Notes under the pieces: model-generated
The model's database searches: none
What the model was told of the DNA's origin: nothing
What the model saw: the letters and a program-made list of their open reading frames with translations, nothing else
Made by a program: the position numbers and the translations under genes
Origin: JAVVEG01 sp032251455
GTDB lineage: Bacteria; Pseudomonadota; Gammaproteobacteria; Pseudomonadales; Pseudohongiellaceae
Length of the DNA: 64,000 nt
Reading direction: 5' to 3'
NCBI GenBank assembly: GCA_032251455.1
Contig: JAVVEG010000008.1
Location: 1-64,000 of the forward strand
Part shown: piece by piece, positions 34,801 to 43,468 of the stretch
How the letters are laid out: each line of letters opens with the position of its first letter
How positions within the stretch are numbered: the stretch's first letter is position 1

Positions 34801-37409
34801 CCTCACGCCACCGCGTCGATCGCATCCAGCTGCATCATGCGCGTGAACATAATCTGAAGAACATCAGTCTGGATATCCCCCTGAACAGTCTGGTTGCCAT
34901 CACCGGCATCAGTGGCAGCGGCAAAAGTACCCTGGCTTTCGACATTGTCTTTGCCGAGGGCCAGCGACGCTACCTGGAATCGCTGAACGCCTATGCCCGT
35001 CAGTTCGTCCAGCCAGCCGCCCGCCCGGACATCGACAGCATCCACGGCATCCCCCCCACCGTGGCCATTGAGCAGAGAACCAGCCGCGGCGGTCGCAAGA
35101 GCACGGTGGCCACCCAGACTGAAATCTACCATTACCTGCGCCTGATTTTTGTCAAACTCGGCGTCCAGCATTGTCCTGACTGCGAGTTGCCCATCCAGCC
35201 ACAGTCAGCGGCGGCCATTCAGGCCCAGATCATGAAGACCCGGCTCAATCAAGACATTCATATCCTGGCACCGGTTGTCACTGGCAGAAAGGGGATTTAC
35301 AAGGAACTTGCCGCCTGGGCCTCCAACAAGGGCTTTGCCCGCATGCGCGTCGATGGTCAGTATGTCGACAGCAATGACTGGCCGGTACTGGACCGCTACA
35401 AAGAACACAGCATTGAAATCTGTCTGGGCAGCTGCAGGGTCGACAAGAAATCGGAAAAACCCCTGCGGGCATTGCTGGACCGGGCTCTGGCCCTGAGCAA
35501 TGGCATGCTGGTCATCGACAACAGTGGCCAACCAGACTCCGACACACTTTTTTCCACCCGACGGGCCTGCCCCGGGTGTGGCACCAGCTTCGAGGAACTC
35601 GATCCACGGCTGTTTTCCTACAATTCCAGACACGGTTGGTGCCCGAGCTGTTTTGGTACAGGAGAGACATTGGCTGACTTCGATGCCGAACAAAGTGGTG
35701 AGGAAGCCGATTGGCTGGAAAGCACTCTCCCGGCAACAACTGTCTGTCCGAGTTGCCAGGGCAGCCGGCTGAACTCGAATGCTCTGGCGGTCAGGTTCAA
35801 GCAAGTTTCGATTGCTGAACTGACGGCAATGACAGTTACCGAGGCTGCGCAGCGGCTGGCTACAATCACACTGTCCAGCAAAGAGAAAATGATTGCCCAG
35901 GACATCCTGGCCGAAATCCTGTCCCGCCTGCATTTTCTGCAAAAACTCGGCCTGGATTACCTGACGCTTGACCGCTCGGCGCCCAGCCTCAGCGGCGGTG
36001 AAGCCCAGCGCATTCGCCTGGCAGGGCAGCTTGGCTCAACCCTGCAGGGGGTCTGCTATATCCTGGATGAGCCGACCATAGGCCTGCATGCACGTGATAA
36101 CGCCAAACTCATTGCCACCTTACAGGAGCTCAAAAACCAGGGTAATTCAGTGCTTGTGGTCGAGCATGATGAGGCCACCATCATGGCAGCAGACCATGTC
36201 ATCGATATCGGCCCTGGTGCTGGCGTCCAGGGCGGCGAGATCATGGCCCAGGGCAGTCCAGCACAGATCAAGCGCAACAAAAAATCGCTGACTGGGCAGT
36301 TCCTGGCCAGGCCCATGCGCCACCCACTGGCTGAACTGACAGAATTGCGTCAATACCGGCCCGCCTCAAAAGCCATGCTGCAAATCCGCTCTGCCAGTGC
36401 CAACAATCTGCGCCGGCTCAACGTGAAAATCCCTCTTTCCCGTCTGGTCGTCATCAGTGGAGTCAGTGGCAGCGGCAAAAGCACATTGGTCAATACCGTG
36501 CTGCATGACAATCTGCAAGCCTTGCTCAACATTCCCGGCAGACGTAAAAAGCGGATCAACTGGCAGTTTTGCCAGGAAATTCTTGGCTGGGAGCAACTGG
36601 GCTCGGTGCTAAGAGTGGATCAGACTCCGATTGGCAAGACTCCCCGCTCCTGCCCAGCTACCTATATCGGTATCTGGGATACCATCCGCAAATTGTTTGC
36701 GGACACGGTGGATGCCCGGCTACGGGGTTATGCGCCAGGCCGGTTCTCTTTCAATGTGGCCGGGGGCCGATGTGAAAACTGTGCCGGCAATGGCATGCAG
36801 AAAGTAGAGATGAATTTTCTGCCGGATGCGCGCATCGATTGTGATGCCTGCAAGGGATGGCGCTTCAATACCGAAACACGCACGGTACATTACAAAGGCA
36901 AACATATCGGTGAGGTACTTGCCATGGATATTGATACCGCAGTGGAGTTCTTCGCCCCGGTAAGCAGTATTCACCACCCATTGAAACTCCTGCAGGATGT
37001 TGGTCTGGGCTACCTGACCCTTGGACAGCAAAGCCCTAGCCTGAGTGGGGGTGAAGCACAACGCATCAAGCTGGTTGCCGAACTGGCCAAAGCGCGTCCC
37101 GGGCAGGACCTGAACCGCAACAAGACTCCCGGCAAGCTCTATATCCTGGATGAGCCAACCGTTGGTCTGCATATGGCCGATGTGGACAAACTGCTACGCG
37201 TACTGCATCGCCTGGTCAGCGCCGGCAACAGCGTCATCGTGGTCGAACACAATCTGGATGTGATAGCCGAAGCAGATTGGCTGATTGACATGGGCCCGGA
37301 AGGCGGTAAAAACGGGGGCCGGATTATTGCTCAGGGCAAGCCGGAAAAGGTGGCAGCCCATCAGAGTTCCGCCACCGCTGCTTTCCTGCGTCCCCTGCTC
37401 GCATCCTGA
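31893..37409 (+). CDS. Double-length UvrA-like protein with four ABC ATPase cores
   Basis: At 1838 residues this is twice a normal UvrA (about 940). Walker A motifs GxSGSGKST occur at residues 37, 639, 1005 and 1523. Four LSGGE signatures follow (TLSGGEVQRI, TLSGGEAQRLKL, SLSGGEAQRIRL, SLSGGEAQRIKL). Zinc-type CxxC clusters are spread through both halves. The first half spans residues 1 to ~930. The second begins with RIQLHHAREHNLKNISLDIP and keeps a UvrB-binding-like ILAPVVTGRKGIYKEL, but its Walker A spacing is 518 against 602, because the segment between CPSCFGTG and CPSCQGSRL is short. The protein probably acts in DNA-damage recognition or drug-lesion tolerance; cooperation with UvrB is not established. 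Confidence 0.93.
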   Translation: MSSNSAIETITLRGIRQNNLKNLDLELPTNQLIVITGVSGSGKSTLAFDTLYAEGQRRYVETFSAYARQFLDRMDKPAVDSVQGIPPAIAIDQTNPVRTSRSTVGTMTELNDYLKLVYPRLARLCCPGCQHEITRDSTASIITRLYAQLPQESRLHLCFPIEFPDNFSTDEVIAMLAAQGYTRLHQQTEQRVEVIQDRLRLNEQNRERLAEAIEAALHQGNGQILVYAWDEQDQQTPHLLRFSSRLQCPDCAIEFNDPVPSLFSFNSAIGACDTCRGFGRVIGVDFDLVIPDPHKTLGEGAIKPWQTPSFRECQTDLNKAAKRAGIPLDTAWSQLNNKQQHWVLAGEGAAREGKWYGVQGFFNWLESKAYKMHIRVLLSKYRAYTLCPDCQGSRLKPAALQWQLHDPQASASGNDRFTISELMDIPISQCAALFQRLQALPQLDEPTTLLLAEVSARLHYLLEVGLGYLSLSRQSRTLSGGEVQRINLTTALGTSLVNTLFVLDEPSIGLHTRDMDRLIKILLKLRDAGNTLVVVEHDAMIMRAADMIIDIGPGPGKDGGQLQFQGSPAELLANSKSLTARYLRGELVVATPEPEPEPGTGRQTRSVSKQALHIIGASEHNLKQLDIRIPLHQLVCVTGVSGSGKSTLIEKVVYRHLCRELGQALDEAPGACSKIKGIEYIDEVVLVDQSPIGKTTRSIPATYVGAFDVIRKRFVAEPLARERGYTPGTFSFNSGNGRCPTCSGNGFEQVEMQFLSDVYLRCSDCDGSRYRAEILEVKTLDSKREHAVSIADVLAMTVSEALDFFCLEQDIRQCLQPLVDVGLHYLQLGQAVPTLSGGEAQRLKLAAHLVSGKKQKGRHKLFLLDEPTTGLHFHDIKVLLSALRKLQLAGHSLVLIEHNLDVIAQADWIIDIGPEGGDAGGELVAAGTPAEFIASAPGLTAKALRDASNPAPRKSRKNPVKASSARSALASRHRVDRIQLHHAREHNLKNISLDIPLNSLVAITGISGSGKSTLAFDIVFAEGQRRYLESLNAYARQFVQPAARPDIDSIHGIPPTVAIEQRTSRGGRKSTVATQTEIYHYLRLIFVKLGVQHCPDCELPIQPQSAAAIQAQIMKTRLNQDIHILAPVVTGRKGIYKELAAWASNKGFARMRVDGQYVDSNDWPVLDRYKEHSIEICLGSCRVDKKSEKPLRALLDRALALSNGMLVIDNSGQPDSDTLFSTRRACPGCGTSFEELDPRLFSYNSRHGWCPSCFGTGETLADFDAEQSGEEADWLESTLPATTVCPSCQGSRLNSNALAVRFKQVSIAELTAMTVTEAAQRLATITLSSKEKMIAQDILAEILSRLHFLQKLGLDYLTLDRSAPSLSGGEAQRIRLAGQLGSTLQGVCYILDEPTIGLHARDNAKLIATLQELKNQGNSVLVVEHDEATIMAADHVIDIGPGAGVQGGEIMAQGSPAQIKRNKKSLTGQFLARPMRHPLAELTELRQYRPASKAMLQIRSASANNLRRLNVKIPLSRLVVISGVSGSGKSTLVNTVLHDNLQALLNIPGRRKKRINWQFCQEILGWEQLGSVLRVDQTPIGKTPRSCPATYIGIWDTIRKLFADTVDARLRGYAPGRFSFNVAGGRCENCAGNGMQKVEMNFLPDARIDCDACKGWRFNTETRTVHYKGKHIGEVLAMDIDTAVEFFAPVSSIHHPLKLLQDVGLGYLTLGQQSPSLSGGEAQRIKLVAELAKARPGQDLNRNKTPGKLYILDEPTVGLHMADVDKLLRVLHRLVSAGNSVIVVEHNLDVIAEADWLIDMGPEGGKNGGRIIAQGKPEKVAAHQSSATAAFLRPLLAS

Positions 37410-37420
37410 GAAGGGGCTGC

Positions 37421-38293
37421 TTAGCCATAACGGCCAGTAATATAATCTTCTGTCTGTTTTTTACCGGGATTGGTAAACAGTGTATTGGTGTCCCCATATT
37501 CAACCATATCACCCATGTACATGAACGCGGTGTAGTCGGATACCCTTGCCGCCTGCTGCATGTTGTGGGTTACGATGATAATGGTGTAATCCTTTTTCAG
37601 TTCATTGATCAACTCTTCAATCTTCAGGGTGGATATGGGATCAAGCGCCGATGCAGGTTCATCCAGCAAAATTACTTCAGGCTCAATGGCAATAGCCCGC
37701 GCAATCACCAAGCGCTGCTGCTGGCCACCTGACATGCTGAAGGCATTATCCTGCAGCCGGTCCTTGACCTCATCCCAGAGCGCTGCGGCCCGCAATGATC
37801 GCTCAACCACCTCATCCAACAATCTGCGTGAATTGACCCCTTGCAGCCGCAAGCCGTAAGCCACGTTTTCATAAATGGATTTTGGGAATGGATTCGGTTT
37901 CTGAAATACCATACCCACACTGCGGCGAAGCTCAGCCACATCCACCGCGCGATCATAGATGTTCTGTCCATCCATGCGAATTTCACCTTCAATCCGGCAA
38001 ATATCCACCAGATCATTCATCCGATTGAAACAACGCAACAAGGTGGATTTACCACAACCGGAAGGGCCGATAAAGGCAGTTACTCTTTTCTCCGGGATCA
38101 CCAGATTGATTCCTTTCAGAGCACGTTCACTGCCATAGTACAGATTCAGATCACTGACTTCGATCTTGACCTTTTCATCGACGGCAAATGCCGATTCCCG
38201 CTCAAGTACACGTCTCGGTTTCCCCGCTTTAACTTCAGGTCTCGGTACACTCTGACCGGATGCTGAAGCATCGTCTATGTTCTCTGTTGTCAT
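37421..38293 (-). CDS. pstB: Phosphate ABC transporter ATP-binding protein PstB
   Basis: The 290-residue ABC ATPase has Walker [10 protein letters not shown] (about residue 78), signature MSGGQQQRL and Walker [14 protein letters not shown]. PstB-specific text includes [29 protein letters not shown] and the C-terminal [25 protein letters not shown] ~35-residue charged N-terminal extension precedes the ABC domain. It is the last gene of the pstS-pstC-pstA-pstB order on the minus strand. No phoU follows; the neighbouring gene is the convergent double UvrA. Confidence 0.97.
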   Translation of the reverse strand: MTTENIDDASASGQSVPRPEVKAGKPRRVLERESAFAVDEKVKIEVSDLNLYYGSERALKGINLVIPEKRVTAFIGPSGCGKSTLLRCFNRMNDLVDICRIEGEIRMDGQNIYDRAVDVAELRRSVGMVFQKPNPFPKSIYENVAYGLRLQGVNSRRLLDEVVERSLRAAALWDEVKDRLQDNAFSMSGGQQQRLVIARAIAIEPEVILLDEPASALDPISTLKIEELINELKKDYTIIIVTHNMQQAARVSDYTAFMYMGDMVEYGDTNTLFTNPGKKQTEDYITGRYG

Positions 38294-38323
38294 GGTCACT
38301 GTTTCCAGGGCTTGTGCTTAAGG

Positions 38324-39991
38324 TCAATCCGATGCACTGCGATAGCGCTCCCGCAAATGGTTTCTGATACTGATTGCAGTCAGATTCAAAACCACTATCA
38401 GCATTACCAGAATCAATGCCGTAGCATATACCAGAGGCCTGGCAGCTTCGACATTCGGACTCTGGAAACCGACATCATAAATATGAAATCCCAGATGCAT
38501 GATTTTCCGCTCCAGGTGAATATAGGGAAAAATACCATCCACTGGCAGGGTTGGGGCCAGTTTGACCACCCCTACCAGCATCAATGGGGCCACTTCTCCC
38601 GCAGCACGGGCTATGGCCAGAATCAAGCCGGTCATCATTGCCGGTGTAGCCAGGGGCACAATCACTTTCCACAGGGTTTCAGCCTTGGTCGCACCCAGAG
38701 CCAGGCTGCCCTGACGTATAGTGCTGGGTATGCGCGCCAACCCTTCTTCGGTCGATACGATCACTATCGGCAAGGTCAGCAAGGCCAATGTCAATGAAGC
38801 CCAGAATAATCCCGGTGTCCCAAATGTCGGAGCCGGCAGGGCCGCCTCATAAAAAAGCTGATCGATGCTGCCACCCAAGAAGTAGACAAAGAAACCCAGG
38901 CCAAAAACCCCGTACACTATCGACGGCACCCCGGCCAGGTTATAGACGGAAATCCGGATGATGCGGGTCAGCAAACCCTGTTTGGCGTACTCACGCAGAT
39001 AAATGGCGGCAAGAATACCAAATGGCGTCACGATGATGGACATGACAAAAACCATGGTAACCGTACCAAAAATGGCGGGGAAAATACCTCCTTCAGTATT
39101 GGCTTCACGCGGGTCTTCACTGAAAAATTCCCAGAGCCTTTCCAGGTACTGCCCCAGCTTCCCAGGAACTGACATGGCATTGGCTGCAGTAACCCGCACA
39201 ATGCTGGCCAGTGAAAGATCAACAATCGTGCCATCACTCATCTGCATCCGCAAGGTATCGCGCGAAGTCGCCTGGTAAAGCAGGTCAAGCTCACTGCGCA
39301 ACACACCGTACTCGGCATTCAATCGTTCCCGGCGCAGGGCAATATCGTTCAGCACCGCATCGCGCACAAAGGCATCAGTTTCATTGAGTTCCAACTGACG
39401 CTCTTCAAGTCGCAAACGTTCAATCTGGGTGTTGATTCGTCCAATTCGACCACGCTCCAGATCTTCTATTTGCTCATGCAGGTCTATGCTGCGCGCAACA
39501 GCCGCCTGCAGATGTTCCCAAAAATCTGCGCTGTCGGCCTCTGCCACCACATCAGTTCCATTCATCAGCACGACCGGCGTGCCGTAAAAATTTCCCCATT
39601 CCCTGCGCTCGATGGTAAAGATATTATCCGGGTAACTGAATTCTTCCATGCCCAACTCAGCGTACCAGACGAAGTCCCTGCCGGTCTGATCCCTGTTGCC
39701 CTGCTTGAGCAGATACCGGGTAATCAATTCCCTGCCTTGTGGTACCACGATACCATTGTCCGTGGCCACTGCGGCCGGAATGGTCTGAGCCCGGATGATC
39801 TCGCCGTAGATAACCAGGGCCTCATCATCTTCTTGCTGGATCACGACCCTGGCCACATCGGCAGGCCAGAAATGACTGAAACCACGCACGGCAATCAGGC
39901 CGATCAGACCAATAACCATCAGCATACAGATAGCTACTGCGCCGCCATTGAGCCAGATCCAGGGGGTACCGCTTTTAAACCATGCTCTCAT
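38324..39991 (-). CDS. pstA: Phosphate ABC transporter permease PstA, long form
   Basis: At 555 residues this is almost twice E. coli PstA. TM1 (about residues 13-37) is followed by a ~260-residue periplasmic insertion that includes a predicted coiled coil (about residues 165-240, HEQIEDLERGRIGRINTQIERL-like). The permease core then carries VTPFGILAAIYLREYA, the ABC-interacting EAA-type loop RQGSLALGATKAETLWKVIVPLA, and six TM segments. Similar long forms exist in Pseudomonas. It ends 30 bp before pstB. Confidence 0.95.
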   Translation of the reverse strand: MRAWFKSGTPWIWLNGGAVAICMLMVIGLIGLIAVRGFSHFWPADVARVVIQQEDDEALVIYGEIIRAQTIPAAVATDNGIVVPQGRELITRYLLKQGNRDQTGRDFVWYAELGMEEFSYPDNIFTIERREWGNFYGTPVVLMNGTDVVAEADSADFWEHLQAAVARSIDLHEQIEDLERGRIGRINTQIERLRLEERQLELNETDAFVRDAVLNDIALRRERLNAEYGVLRSELDLLYQATSRDTLRMQMSDGTIVDLSLASIVRVTAANAMSVPGKLGQYLERLWEFFSEDPREANTEGGIFPAIFGTVTMVFVMSIIVTPFGILAAIYLREYAKQGLLTRIIRISVYNLAGVPSIVYGVFGLGFFVYFLGGSIDQLFYEAALPAPTFGTPGLFWASLTLALLTLPIVIVSTEEGLARIPSTIRQGSLALGATKAETLWKVIVPLATPAMMTGLILAIARAAGEVAPLMLVGVVKLAPTLPVDGIFPYIHLERKIMHLGFHIYDVGFQSPNVEAARPLVYATALILVMLIVVLNLTAISIRNHLRERYRSASD

Positions 39992-40004
39992 GCCTTGTAT
40001 CCTG

Positions 40005-42299
40005 TCAGAGATTACTGTAACGCTGACGCAGCCGCTGCCGGATTATCTCTGCTGCCGTATTGACCAGAAAAGTCAGACTCAGCAGCACTAGTGCAGCCAG
40101 AAACAAAACCCGGAAATGGGATGAGCCCACCGCTGTTTCCGGCAGTTCCACCGCGATATTGGCAGACAGGGTGCGCATCCCTTCAAAGATGTTGAAATTG
40201 ACCACCGGACTGTTGCCCGTTGCCATCAACACAATCATGGTTTCGCCAACCGCACGTCCAAACCCCATCATGATCGCGGAAAAAATACCGGGACTTGCCG
40301 TGGGCAATACTACCCCCATCACGGTTTGCCAACGGGTCGCCCCTAACGCAAGTGAACCCTGGGTAAGATGCCTCGGCACTGTAAAAACCGCGTCTTCGGC
40401 GATGGAAAAGATGGTGGGAATGACGGCAAAACCCATGGCAATGCCTACGATCAGGGCATTGCGTTGATCGTAGGTAATACCGATATCAGTAAACCATTGG
40501 CGCATGCTGCCCGAGAAGAACCATATCTCCAGCCAGGGGCTGAGCGCTACGCAGATGAAACCAAAAATCAGGATCAGCGGCATCAACAAAACTGCTTCCC
40601 AACCATCGGGAATCCGGGCGTGGATAAAACCAGGCAAACGTCCCCATATATAGGCAAAACCCAGCATCAATACCGGCATCAGCAACAGGAAACTGAATAC
40701 CGCTGGCAGAAACTGCTCAACAAAGGGGGCAAGCCACAAACCGGCGAGAAAGCCCAGAATGACCGTCGGCAGTGCTTCCATGATCTCGATGCTGGGCTTG
40801 ACCACGCCGCGCAGTCTGGGTGTCATGAAATAGGCCGTGTATATCGCGCCGGCTATGGCCAGCGGCATGGCGAACAGCATGGCATAGAAAGCCGCCTTCA
40901 GCGTACCGATGGACAGTGGTACCAGGCTGAACTTGGATTCAAATTCATCCGTGGCGGAGGAAGATTGCCAGATATATTCCGGGTCGGCCCTGCCCTCATA
41001 CCAGACCTTGTTCCACAGGGCCTGGAAGGAAAGCTGAGGGTGCTCATTCCACAGTGAGGCCACACTTAATTCGCCACTGCCCCCTTTTACCATCAGCTTG
41101 CTGTTCAGCGGCGATATTGCCAGCTGGGCAACCGGTTCGGTGATGAACTGATCCAGAAACAGGGTGCGGGAAGAAGTCCCATAGTGGATGCCGATTTGTC
41201 CTGCCTGATCCCCTGCCACAAATCCTTTGCGCGTGTACTCAGGAGCGATTGCAGTAATAGCAGCCCCATGAGAACGGAAATCTCGAATCCGGGTCAATGT
41301 GTACTCATTTTGCTCATCACGCACCAGAAACCACTGCGATAATTCCCCCGCTTCAGTGCCAACGATAAGAGACACCGAACCTACCAGGAACTGCATGGCG
41401 GTAATGGCAGCTCCTTCCCCCGCATTGACCGAACTGAGCAATCTTGCCTGGGCTGGATTACTGATATCGTAATAATGCACAAACCCGGCCCGATCAGCCA
41501 CAAACAGGCTGCGCATGCTCTTGTCCAGCAACATGGTCACGACCCCGGCCGGAACCGCAGGCAGTGTGTGAGTAAGCTGCCGGAGTGTAACGGCACCCGT
41601 GAGCAAATTGCTGCGACTGCTGAGCACTGACAGCAATAAGCGACCATCTGCAGTCTCAGCCGCAATATGGGTGGTCTCCGGACCACGCGCGGCAGACTCT
41701 ATGGCCAGATGGCGCAATGCCTGACGCTGAGGGTCAATCTGCAGGGCAGTTTCACCAAAGGGAAAATCCAGTTGGGGATGCAGCAGCCGTTCATCATTGG
41801 GGAAGCTGAGTTCAAACCCATGCCGCACGACCATGGCTGAACCATCACTAAGGCCAAAGGCATTGATGGCACTGATGCTTTCGGCAGCGGCAAAGCTGGT
41901 GACTTCGGTTCCCTCCGGGATACCCACCTGTAATTGCTGGCGAGACTCGCCATCATCGAGTTCAAAAAAATTGACGATTCCCGAAGAGGTGTACTCTATA
42001 CCGAGTTCTTCGTAACGTTCGAGCAGCAAATTTTCGGTAGTGGCGGCGGGAAAGGTGCTTTGATAGCTTGCCGTGATCTCGGTGCTGGCCCCCCGCAGGA
42101 TAGGCGCCACTTCGTAAAACAGATAAACAAAGATAAGCGCCAGGGCAAAAACCACGCCGAAACCTGCCGTGGTAATCCCCCAACGATACAACTTGTCCTT
42201 GCGTGAGCGTACAAGACGCAGTTTTTTCCGGGCCTGGGCATCAGGCAATAAACTGGGCCTGCGCCCCACGATTCCCGACTCAGGGGAGGTATCTGTCAT
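40005..42299 (-). CDS. pstC: Phosphate ABC transporter permease PstC with periplasmic beta-propeller-like domain
   Basis: This 764-residue permease is over twice the usual length. A cytoplasmic N-terminus and TM1 (about residues 40-63) are followed by ~370 residues with WD40-like repeats (for example MRSLFVADRAGFVHYYDISN and SHGAAITAIAPEYTRKGFVAGD), presumably periplasmic. The permease core begins near residue 470. It includes IPTIFSIAEDAVFTVP and the EAA-type loop TQGSLALGATRWQTVMGVVLP. It lies between pstS and pstA in operon order. Confidence 0.95.
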   Translation of the reverse strand: MTDTSPESGIVGRRPSLLPDAQARKKLRLVRSRKDKLYRWGITTAGFGVVFALALIFVYLFYEVAPILRGASTEITASYQSTFPAATTENLLLERYEELGIEYTSSGIVNFFELDDGESRQQLQVGIPEGTEVTSFAAAESISAINAFGLSDGSAMVVRHGFELSFPNDERLLHPQLDFPFGETALQIDPQRQALRHLAIESAARGPETTHIAAETADGRLLLSVLSSRSNLLTGAVTLRQLTHTLPAVPAGVVTMLLDKSMRSLFVADRAGFVHYYDISNPAQARLLSSVNAGEGAAITAMQFLVGSVSLIVGTEAGELSQWFLVRDEQNEYTLTRIRDFRSHGAAITAIAPEYTRKGFVAGDQAGQIGIHYGTSSRTLFLDQFITEPVAQLAISPLNSKLMVKGGSGELSVASLWNEHPQLSFQALWNKVWYEGRADPEYIWQSSSATDEFESKFSLVPLSIGTLKAAFYAMLFAMPLAIAGAIYTAYFMTPRLRGVVKPSIEIMEALPTVILGFLAGLWLAPFVEQFLPAVFSFLLLMPVLMLGFAYIWGRLPGFIHARIPDGWEAVLLMPLILIFGFICVALSPWLEIWFFSGSMRQWFTDIGITYDQRNALIVGIAMGFAVIPTIFSIAEDAVFTVPRHLTQGSLALGATRWQTVMGVVLPTASPGIFSAIMMGFGRAVGETMIVLMATGNSPVVNFNIFEGMRTLSANIAVELPETAVGSSHFRVLFLAALVLLSLTFLVNTAAEIIRQRLRQRYSNL

Positions 42300-42390
42300 A
42301 GCACTGCTCTTGTTATCTGTATCCAGTCAGGTACCGGCACCAGCCAGGGGGATTATTGCAAGCCAGCGACATCCTTGTCACCTGATCAAT

Positions 42391-43368
42391 TCAATCAATA
42401 CCGAGTTCCTTGCGCAGACGTGCAGCAACGGGTTCACGCAAGGGGACAAAACCATCACGGTTGACCACTTCCTGTCCAAGCCTGGAATAAACCATTTTGA
42501 TAAACTCGCGGGTCAATGGATCAAGCTCGCGGTTCGGGTGTTTGTTGATGTAAATATAGAGGAATCGGGCCAAAGGGTAATCGCCAGATTCCGCATTCTC
42601 CGGTGTCGGTTCAAAAACCGGGCTGTTGTCATCGATGGACAAGGGCAATACTTTAACCCCTGAAGTCCGATAGCCGATTCCCGAATAACCAATGCCATTG
42701 ATGGATTCGGTCACCCCCTGGACCACCGAGGATGAGCCTGGCTGCTCATTGATGGAGGCCTTGAAATCACCACCACACATGGCATTATCCTTGAAGAAGC
42801 CATAGGTTCCGGAAACGGCATTACGACTGTAGAGCGCAAAGTCACGATTATCCCAGGAGCCCGTCAAGCCCAGTTGTCCCCAGCGGGTAATATCTTCTAG
42901 CCCACCACAGCGCCGGGTTGCCGAAAAAATGGCATCCACCTGGGTCAGGCTGAGACTGGACAGGGGGTTATCCTTGTTGACATACACAGCCAGCATATCC
43001 ACGGCGACAGGCAGCTCGGTTGGCGCATAACCAAAACGGGCTTCGAAAGCCTGTATCTCGGACTGGCGCATGTTACGGCTCATCGGTGCCAGGGTGGCTG
43101 TACCCTCGGTGAGCGCGGGGGGAGCGGTGGAGGAACCCGCGCCCTGTATCTGCACATTGACATTGGGATAGAGCTTATTGAATTCCTCGGCCCACAAAGT
43201 CATCAGGTTGTTCAGCGTGTCCGACCCAACACTGGACAGATTCCCGGAAACACCCGAGGCACGGGTATATTCAGGCAGAGCAGGATCGACATCGGCAAAT
43301 CCTGTGGCTGCCAGCCCGGTGCTGCCGGCCAGCAGGATCATGCCACTTATTTTCCGGAAACTGCTCAT
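42391..43368 (-). CDS. pstS: Phosphate-binding periplasmic protein PstS
   Basis: The 325-residue PBP-like protein has a signal peptide (ISGMILLAGSTGLAATGFA). Phosphate-binding elements are SSVGSDTLNNLM near the N-terminus, GAGSSTAPPALTEG, APMSRNM, and SRNAVSGTYGFFKD, with the final domain LARFLYIYINKHPN. It belongs to the PstS-like (PBP_like_2) group. AGGAGCGG precedes the ATG. A Pho box and a -10 element lie upstream, making it the first gene of the operon. Confidence 0.95.
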   Translation of the reverse strand: MSSFRKISGMILLAGSTGLAATGFADVDPALPEYTRASGVSGNLSSVGSDTLNNLMTLWAEEFNKLYPNVNVQIQGAGSSTAPPALTEGTATLAPMSRNMRQSEIQAFEARFGYAPTELPVAVDMLAVYVNKDNPLSSLSLTQVDAIFSATRRCGGLEDITRWGQLGLTGSWDNRDFALYSRNAVSGTYGFFKDNAMCGGDFKASINEQPGSSSVVQGVTESINGIGYSGIGYRTSGVKVLPLSIDDNSPVFEPTPENAESGDYPLARFLYIYINKHPNRELDPLTREFIKMVYSRLGQEVVNRDGFVPLREPVAARLRKELGID

Positions 43369-43418
43369 CTTGATCCGCTCCTTTTTATCCTGGAAGTCTA
43401 TAAAACTTGAATGCCGCC

Positions 43419-43452
43419 ACTATAAATCACTTTGATGACATTTTTGTGACAA
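43419..43452 (-). promoter_or_regulatory. Pho box and -10 element of the pst operon
   Basis: On the minus strand TTGTCACAAAAATGTCAT (43452-43435) matches the PhoB direct-repeat consensus CTGTCATAWAWCTGTCAY. A TATAGT -10 (43424-43419) follows after 10 bp, the spacing expected when PhoB replaces the -35 contact. pstS starts about 50 bp downstream. Confidence 0.85.
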
Positions 43453-43468
43453 AGCGGTTACTGTTGGC

